Shown: one piece after another, positions 58,769 to 64,000 of the stretch
How positions within the stretch are numbered: position 1 is the first letter of the stretch
Layout: each line of letters begins with the position of its first letter
Assembly: GCF_024339125.1 (NCBI RefSeq)
Contig: NZ_CP101417.1
Coordinates: 4,847,001-4,911,000, forward strand
Direction: 5' to 3'
DNA: 64,000 nt
DNA from: Xanthomonas hortorum
GTDB taxonomy: Bacteria > Pseudomonadota > Gammaproteobacteria > Xanthomonadales > Xanthomonadaceae
Program-made: the position numbers and the translations under genes
The notes under the pieces: generated by a model
Database searches by the model: none
What the model saw: only the letters and a program-made list of their open reading frames with translations
Told to the model about the DNA's origin: nothing

Positions 58769-60589
58769 TCACCCATCCGCCGCAACAAACCCTCCCGTCT
58801 GCCGCGCCCACAGCCCGCCCTGCGCGATCAATTCCGCATGCGTGCCAGTTTCGACGATGCGGCCCGCGTCCATCACCACCAGCCGGTCCATGCGCGCGAT
58901 GGTCGAAAGCCGGTGCGCAATTGCGATGACCGTCTTGTTGCCCATCAACGCGTCCAGACTGTCCTGGATCGCCGCTTCCACTTCCGAATCCAGTGCAGAG
59001 GTGGCTTCGTCCAGAATTAGGATCGGCGCGTCCTTCAGCAACACGCGCGCAATCGCGATGCGCTGCCGTTGACCGCCCGACAGCTTGACCCCGCGTTCGC
59101 CCACATACGCATCGAAACCACGCCGGCCTTCGCCATCCACCAGCGTGTCGATGAAGCTCTCGGCGCGCGCCTTGCGCACAGCCTCCAGCATCTGCGCTTC
59201 GGTGGCGTGCGGCCGCCCGTACAACAGGTTGTCGCGAATCGAACGATGCAGTAACGAGGTGTCCTGCGTGACCAGGCCGATCTGCCCGCGCAGGCTTTCC
59301 TGCGTCACCTGCGCGATGTCCTGCCCATCGATCAGGATGCGCCCCTGCTCCAGGTCGTACAGCCGCAGCAGCACATTGACCAGCGTCGATTTGCCGGCAC
59401 CGGACGGCCCGACCAGGCCGATCTTCTCGCCCGCACGCACCTGCAGATCCAGCCCGGCAATCACGCCGCCACGTTTGCCGTAATGGAAATGGATGTGTTC
59501 GAACTGCACCTGTCCCTGCGTCACCTGCAGCGGCACTGCATCGGGCACGTCCTGCACCAGCACCGGCTGCGAAATGGTCTGCATGCCGTCCTGCACGCTG
59601 CCGATATCTTCGAAGATGCCGTTGACCGTCCACATGATCCAGCCGGACATGTTGTGGATGCGGATCACCAGGCCGGTCGCCAGCGTGATCGCGCCCACGC
59701 TGATCTGGCCGCGGCTCCACAGCCACAACGCCAGCCCGCAGGTGCCCACGATCAGAAAGCCATTGGCCACCGCAATGGCGGTATCCATGACGGTGGTCAC
59801 GCGCGTCTGGCCGCGATGCTTGACCGTCAATTCATCGATCGCATCGCGCACATACGCCTGCTCGCGGCCGGCATGTGCAAACAGCTTGAGCGTGGAGATA
59901 TTGGTATAGCCATCGACGATGCGCCCGGTCGCCTTGGAACGTGCATCCGATGCGATCCAGGCACGCGCCTTCATGCGCGGCACGAAGAACGCCATCAGCG
60001 CCACATACACCACCAGCCAGAGCGACAACGGCAGCATCAACCACGGATCGGCCTGCGCAAACAGCCACAACGCGCTGCCGGTATAGACCACGATGTACCA
60101 GAGCGCGTCCACCATCTGCACCGCCGATTCGCGCAGTGAGATGCCGGTCTGCATCACGCGATTGGCGATGCGCCCGGCAAAATCGTTGTGGAAGAACCCC
60201 AGGCTCTGCCGCACCACGTAGTTATGCATCAGCCAACGCGAGCGGTTGCTCAGGCCCGGCACGATCGCCTGATTGACCAGCAGGTTATGCAGGCCGGTGA
60301 ACAACGGCCGCGCCACCAGCGTGATCAGCGCCATCCACACCAGCTCGCCGGCATGGCGACGGAAGAACGCCGGCCCCGGCCGCTCGGCGAGCATGTCGAC
60401 GATGCGACCGAGGAAGTCGAACATCGCCACTTCCACCAGCGCCAGCAGCAACCCGGCGATCAGCGTAGCCAGCAGGATCGGCCACAACGGCCGCAGATAA
60501 TGCAGATAGAACCGCCATACGCTACGTGGCGGCATTTCCCGCTCGATCGGCGGGAAGACATCGATCAGGGATTCGAACCAGCGGAACAT
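58769..60589 (-). CDS. ABC exporter (fused permease and ATPase)
   Basis: The 606-residue half-transporter has six transmembrane helices (residues about 25-310) and one ATPase domain with Walker A GPSGAGKST, signature LSGGQ, Walker B ILDEATSA and the H-loop IAHRLST. It is of the MsbA/multidrug type; the substrate is unknown, and no partner half-transporter is adjacent. The ATG at 60589 is preferred to a GTG three codons upstream. Confidence 0.9.
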   Translation of the reverse strand: MFRWFESLIDVFPPIEREMPPRSVWRFYLHYLRPLWPILLATLIAGLLLALVEVAMFDFLGRIVDMLAERPGPAFFRRHAGELVWMALITLVARPLFTGLHNLLVNQAIVPGLSNRSRWLMHNYVVRQSLGFFHNDFAGRIANRVMQTGISLRESAVQMVDALWYIVVYTGSALWLFAQADPWLMLPLSLWLVVYVALMAFFVPRMKARAWIASDARSKATGRIVDGYTNISTLKLFAHAGREQAYVRDAIDELTVKHRGQTRVTTVMDTAIAVANGFLIVGTCGLALWLWSRGQISVGAITLATGLVIRIHNMSGWIMWTVNGIFEDIGSVQDGMQTISQPVLVQDVPDAVPLQVTQGQVQFEHIHFHYGKRGGVIAGLDLQVRAGEKIGLVGPSGAGKSTLVNVLLRLYDLEQGRILIDGQDIAQVTQESLRGQIGLVTQDTSLLHRSIRDNLLYGRPHATEAQMLEAVRKARAESFIDTLVDGEGRRGFDAYVGERGVKLSGGQRQRIAIARVLLKDAPILILDEATSALDSEVEAAIQDSLDALMGNKTVIAIAHRLSTIARMDRLVVMDAGRIVETGTHAELIAQGGLWARQTGGFVAADG

Positions 60590-60673
60590 TGCAACCACGT
60601 CACTGACACCGGGACGTCAGGCTAGCCGATCGCGCGTCAAGCCGCAGTGGCGTTCAGGTGTTGTCAGCCGCGC

Positions 60674-61273
60674 TTAGTCGCGCACACGCGCAAGCAACCG
60701 GTTGACCTCGTCCAGATCGAAATGCGCCGGATCGAAGCGTCCACCCAGCGTCGCCAGCACTTGCACGTGTTGCGCATGGCCCGGGTCGGCGATGATCTGC
60801 AGAAACTCCAGGTAGTGCTCGATGCCTTCGCTGTTTTCCGGCGGGCAGGCATTGGCGCCGTCCACGCAACGGGCGCCACGCAGGCCTGTATCCGGCGGCA
60901 GGATCGCCTCCACCTGCAGGCGATGCTGCCAGCCCGCGCCGCTGCCGTAGAAATAATCGAACCACTCCAGCTCGCCGACCGCGCTTTCCAACGTGACCCG
61001 GGCGGCATGCTTGAGCCGTGGGCGGTCGGGAACATCCAGCCCGGACTCGCCGTAGCGGCCGCCACCCAGGTCGAACTCGTACGGATGCGCGTTATTCCAG
61101 CCCATCGCCGGCTGCAGCACGCGATGCAGCGTTGCCAGGCGCAGCGACCCGGCCACCAGCAATCGGCGCCACACCAGCGGCGTGCTGCCCACCAGGGCGA
61201 GATGCAACTGATAGATCGGCACAGGCGTTTGCACCACCTGCTGTGCGGCTTTCTTTTTTTTGGCCTTGCTCAT
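60674..61273 (-). CDS. pRiA4b ORF-3 family protein
   Basis: The 199-residue protein has a basic Lys-rich start (MSKAKKKKAAQQ) and the pRiA4b ORF-3 domain: YQLHLALVGSTPLVWRRLLV, then TLHRVLQPAMGWNNAHPYEF. The family is named after an Agrobacterium Ri plasmid ORF and often travels on mobile DNA, but its function is not known. Two inverted repeats lie directly upstream (61299-61365). The neighbouring ABC exporter starts 84 bases after its stop. Confidence 0.85.
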   Translation of the reverse strand: MSKAKKKKAAQQVVQTPVPIYQLHLALVGSTPLVWRRLLVAGSLRLATLHRVLQPAMGWNNAHPYEFDLGGGRYGESGLDVPDRPRLKHAARVTLESAVGELEWFDYFYGSGAGWQHRLQVEAILPPDTGLRGARCVDGANACPPENSEGIEHYLEFLQIIADPGHAQHVQVLATLGGRFDPAHFDLDEVNRLLARVRD

Positions 61274-61298
61274 CGTGTCTTGGCTACCTGTTTGCGGT

Positions 61299-61344
61299 GC
61301 AAGTATGCAGCGATGCGCCACCGACTGCATCGCTGCATACTTGC
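61299..61344. repeat. Perfect 17-bp inverted repeat upstream of the pRiA4b-type gene
   Basis: GCAAGTATGCAGCGATG and CATCGCTGCATACTTGC flank a 12-base loop and pair without a mismatch, 26 bases before the ATG at 61273 (on the minus strand). A second hairpin, GCCGCC/GGCGGC around an eight-base loop, follows at 61346-61365. Confidence 0.75.
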
Positions 61345-61517
61345 AGCCGCCCAATTGCAGGCGGCCAATATCGATGACGCATGCAAGGACGCAAGCAAGC
61401 GCACCCAGATGGCAGACGCGCTTTCAGTACCTCGCAGCGTGGAGTGGCGGCATCAAGTAATTCCACCGCAGCGCAACGCCAGTTTGTCCCTGCATCTACA
61501 AAATCTGCGAAGAAACC

Positions 61518-62783
61518 TCATCGCTGCTGCAGACTCGGCACCGCGTCGGTCACGTGCGCATGGCGGCGCATGATCCAGTTGAACAACGGCGTGGCCATCA
61601 GCGTGGACAGGATCGCCATCAGCACCAGCACCGAGAACAGGCCTTGCTCGATCACGCCGGCCTGCAAGCCGATATTGATGATGATCAGCTCCATCAAACC
61701 GCGTGCATTCATCAGCGACCCGATCGCCATCGCATCGCGATTGTTCTCGCCGGTAATCCGCGCAGCGGCCCAGCAGGCCAATCCCTTGCCAATGAACGAT
61801 GCCGCCAGAATCGCCACGCCGGCCAGCATGATCTGCGGCTGCAGCAGCACGCTGAGCTGGGTCTTGAGACCGGAATAGGTGAAGAACATCGGCAGCAGAA
61901 AGACCACCACGAACGGCTGCATCATCTCGCGCAGCTTTTCGGTCAACGCGCCCCTGGGCAGGCAAACGCCGAGCAGGAAGCCGCCGAACACTGCGTGGAT
62001 GCCGATCGCATCCATCGCCCAGGCGCTGAGGCAGAACAGCATCAGGATCACCGCCAACACGCCATTGCTCAGCGGCTGGTCCGCCACCACGTAATTCTCG
62101 AGCCGCCGCAGCAGATGGCGGCCGACAAAAATCATGAACAACGCGTAGGCCACGCCACCGCCGATGGCCAGATACGCGCCCCCCCAACTGCCGCCGAAAC
62201 TGGCCAACACGATCGCCAGAATGCACCACGCCGCCGCATCGTCGAACGCGCCGGCCGTCAACGCCAGCGTGCCCAACGGGCTATTGGTCAGACCGCGCTC
62301 GTGGATGATGCGCGCCAGCATCGGGAAGGCGGTAATGGCAATCGCCGCGCCCAAAAACAGCGAAGCTTCCGTCAACTTGGCTTTTTCCGAAAACAAGCCA
62401 TCCACGTTGATCAGCCACGGACACATAGCAAAGGCCAGCGCGAACGGCACCGCAATTCCGGCTAACGACACGCTCATCGCGCTGCGATAGCGCGCGCGGA
62501 AATGATCGCTGCGGAAGTCGGTACCGACCAGGAACATGTACAGCCCCACGCCGAACTGGGCCAGCACGTAGAGCACGTCCAGCGTCTGCTTGGGAAACAG
62601 CGCCGCCTGCACATCCGGCAGCAACATGCCGAACAACGAAGGGCCCAACGCCACGCCGGCAATCATCTCGCCCACCACTTGCGGCTGCCCCACCCGCTTG
62701 GCCAACAAACCCACCAGACGGCAGATCAGCAAGATCACTGCAGCCTGCAAGAAGAAATACACCGACATCTGCGGAGTGGTCAT
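61518..62783 (-). CDS. CPA2-family cation:proton antiporter
   Basis: The 421-residue protein has about 12-13 transmembrane helices of the KefB/NapA type, with VGQPQVVGEMIAGVALGPS in helices 1-2, the ion-binding AFDDAAAWCILAIV (paired Asp residues) in helix 5 and NARGLMELIIINIGL near the C terminus. It exchanges Na+ or K+ for H+. It lacks the TrkA-N domain of Kef systems. The ATG at 62783 begins MTTPQMSVYFFLQ. Confidence 0.9.
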   Translation of the reverse strand: MTTPQMSVYFFLQAAVILLICRLVGLLAKRVGQPQVVGEMIAGVALGPSLFGMLLPDVQAALFPKQTLDVLYVLAQFGVGLYMFLVGTDFRSDHFRARYRSAMSVSLAGIAVPFALAFAMCPWLINVDGLFSEKAKLTEASLFLGAAIAITAFPMLARIIHERGLTNSPLGTLALTAGAFDDAAAWCILAIVLASFGGSWGGAYLAIGGGVAYALFMIFVGRHLLRRLENYVVADQPLSNGVLAVILMLFCLSAWAMDAIGIHAVFGGFLLGVCLPRGALTEKLREMMQPFVVVFLLPMFFTYSGLKTQLSVLLQPQIMLAGVAILAASFIGKGLACWAAARITGENNRDAMAIGSLMNARGLMELIIINIGLQAGVIEQGLFSVLVLMAILSTLMATPLFNWIMRRHAHVTDAVPSLQQR

Positions 62784-63117
62784 GCGCAAGGCAACATCGT
62801 TGAGGGTGCGCGGATCATATCGAGCCGTGCCAGCGGGCGATAGCCATCGTGCAGCTGGCACGCAGGCATCGCCCAGGGTCGGCAAGGCTGTGCTGCACCG
62901 GCAAGCCAAGCGACGTGGTGCAGGCGCGCCGAGCCCGGTTACCCGCACGCGCCGTGATCAATGCCTTGCTGACGCCCGTGCTGCAGAGCAGATGGTGATC
63001 CCGATGCGGTGCAGTCGTTTGGGGGGGAGCACTGGACGATGCGCCCAGGCTGCCGTGGCCGCCAGCCACTACACGCTCCGTGCAGTGACTGTGCCCGCCT
63101 TCGCAACCAACGGCGCA
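62784..63117. other. Gap between antiporter gene and serine hydrolase gene
   Basis: The 334-base gap must contain the antiporter promoter. A run of seven G occurs near 63030; I see no gene, repeat or clear terminator. Confidence 0.35.
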
Positions 63118-64000
63118 TTACTTCTGCGTCGGCTGCCCTTCTGCAACCGGCGTCAACACCAGGTCCTGGAAATCGAAGCTGAAATCGGTCAACGGCGAGA
63201 TCGCCTCCATGCGCATTTCGCGCACCGCGCCATCCGGACTCAATGCGAAATTGACGAAGGCATCGGCATTCAAGCTGCGGTCGTCCCAGCGCACGATGAA
63301 GCTATCGTGCTGCCAGTGCTCCAGCGTGCCGATCAGCTGCGCGGTCTTGGAAAACTGCAGACGCAAGCGCTTGCCGTCCTGGCGAATCACCACATCGCCG
63401 TACCACGGGTCGCGATAGGTCGCTGCGTAACTGCGCAACGGCAACGACGGCGTGGAGCGCGCCGCGCGTGCGTCCAGATGCTTCTTCCAGCTGGTGTCGG
63501 CATCGCTGTCGGCCTTGTCCACCGCCTTGGCATAGGCAGCCGTCCAGTCGGTGGCCGGCACCTGCAAGAACGCATCCAGCACCTGCAAGGTCACCGCATT
63601 GAACGCGGCACCGACTTCCTGATTGGTCAGCACCACCACGCCCAGGTGTTGATCGGGCACCAGGGTCAGCCGCGACACCATGCCCGGCCAGCCACCGGTG
63701 TGCCACACCAGCCGATGCCCGCGATAATCGCTCAGGCTCCAGCCTTCACCGTAGCCGGCAAAATTGGGGCGCACCGCGGCCAGCTCCGGTACCGCCGGCT
63801 CGGCGATCGCAATCGGCGTGATCATCGACCACATGTCCTGCTGCCGCTTGGCACTGAACAACGCGGTGCCATCGGGCAACGCGCCCCCGGCCAGTTGCAG
63901 CTTCATCCACAGCGCCATGTCGTGCGCGCTGGAATAGACGCCGCCGGCACCGGAGTTATTGGACCAGGTCAACGGCGCGACCGTGCGCAGCTCGGTGAAG
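63118..64000 (-). CDS. Serine hydrolase, beta-lactamase/class C type (5' end outside window)
   Basis: About 294 residues of the C-terminal part are visible; the N terminus, with the SxxK catalytic serine, lies beyond the window edge. The second-half motif HTGGWPG is the KTG-like triad of penicillin-binding protein-like hydrolases. The last 150 residues look like a C-terminal DUF3471-type beta domain. These proteins are often esterases or D-peptidases rather than beta-lactamases. The upstream frame is open to position 64000, so the start is not in the window. Confidence 0.85.
   Translation of the reverse strand, partial: FTELRTVAPLTWSNNSGAGGVYSSAHDMALWMKLQLAGGALPDGTALFSAKRQQDMWSMITPIAIAEPAVPELAAVRPNFAGYGEGWSLSDYRGHRLVWHTGGWPGMVSRLTLVPDQHLGVVVLTNQEVGAAFNAVTLQVLDAFLQVPATDWTAAYAKAVDKADSDADTSWKKHLDARAARSTPSLPLRSYAATYRDPWYGDVVIRQDGKRLRLQFSKTAQLIGTLEHWQHDSFIVRWDDRSLNADAFVNFALSPDGAVREMRMEAISPLTDFSFDFQDLVLTPVAEGQPTQK

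Noticed and set aside
63118..64000. Beta-lactamase resistance gene
   Set aside because: Only the C-terminal half is visible, the serine motif is outside the window, and the additional C-terminal domain argues for a general serine hydrolase.

Overview
The window is a stretch of GC-rich (about two thirds G+C by eye) gammaproteobacterial chromosome, most likely Xanthomonas or a close relative. The basis is the gene repertoire (tandem M13 peptidases, paired NlpC/P60 proteins, a deuterolysin-like M35 protease, many lipoproteins), the gene order, the near-total use of G/C third positions, and dispersed palindromic and heptamer repeats of a kind I associate with this genus. This is inference, since no rRNA or tRNA gene is present. 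I see no CRISPR array, prophage, intact insertion sequence or plasmid origin.

Layout. 0.2-2.4 kb: a small secreted-protein gene broken by an in-frame TGA next to an AT-rich promoter, then a CrtI/PYROXD2-type FAD oxidoreductase. 2.7-9.5 kb: three consecutive M13 (neprilysin-like) peptidases, the third with a ruined zinc motif. 9.7-16.8 kb: rhomboid protease, alkyltransferase-like protein, glutathione reductase with a D-amino-acid dehydrogenase remnant fused to its 5' end, DUF418 membrane protein, SlyD, two NlpC/P60 cell-wall hydrolases, hotdog thioesterase. 16.9-25.6 kb: methyltransferase and dicarboxylate symporter, alkaline phosphatase, tilS, xseB-ispA, secreted M35 protease, DUF4870 protein. 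25.7-39.1 kb: a conserved housekeeping block (pmbA/tldE, darP, tldD, yhdP, rng, maf) followed by SIMPL and TonB-type proteins and rlmH. 39.2-49.0 kb: Tat-exported PhoX-like protein, then leuS-lptE-holA-nadD-rsfS and a J-like protein all on the minus strand, and a DUF998 protein. 49.1-64 kb: thioredoxin-TPR protein CnoX, DUF4442 and DUF378 proteins, cyclophilin, a divergent EamA transporter/LysR pair, a small acidic protein, DUF4349 and GFA proteins, a DUF885 lipoprotein, an ABC exporter, a pRiA4b ORF-3 family protein, a CPA2 antiporter and the 3' part of a serine hydrolase gene.

How it fits together. Most genes are core metabolism, RNA and ribosome maturation (TilS, RsfS, RlmH, DarP, RNase G, LeuS), envelope biogenesis (LptE, YhdP, NlpC/P60, SlyD, cyclophilin) and secreted or periplasmic proteolysis (three M13, M35, DUF885, rhomboid, TldD/E). 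The parts most worth a second look are the pseudo-protease M13 paralogue, a two-hairpin attenuator-like leader before darP, the invasion of the nadD coding region by heptamer repeats, the TGA-interrupted secreted gene, a perfect 17-bp hairpin upstream of the pRiA4b-type gene, and the mobile-looking 130-bp and REP-like palindromic repeats.
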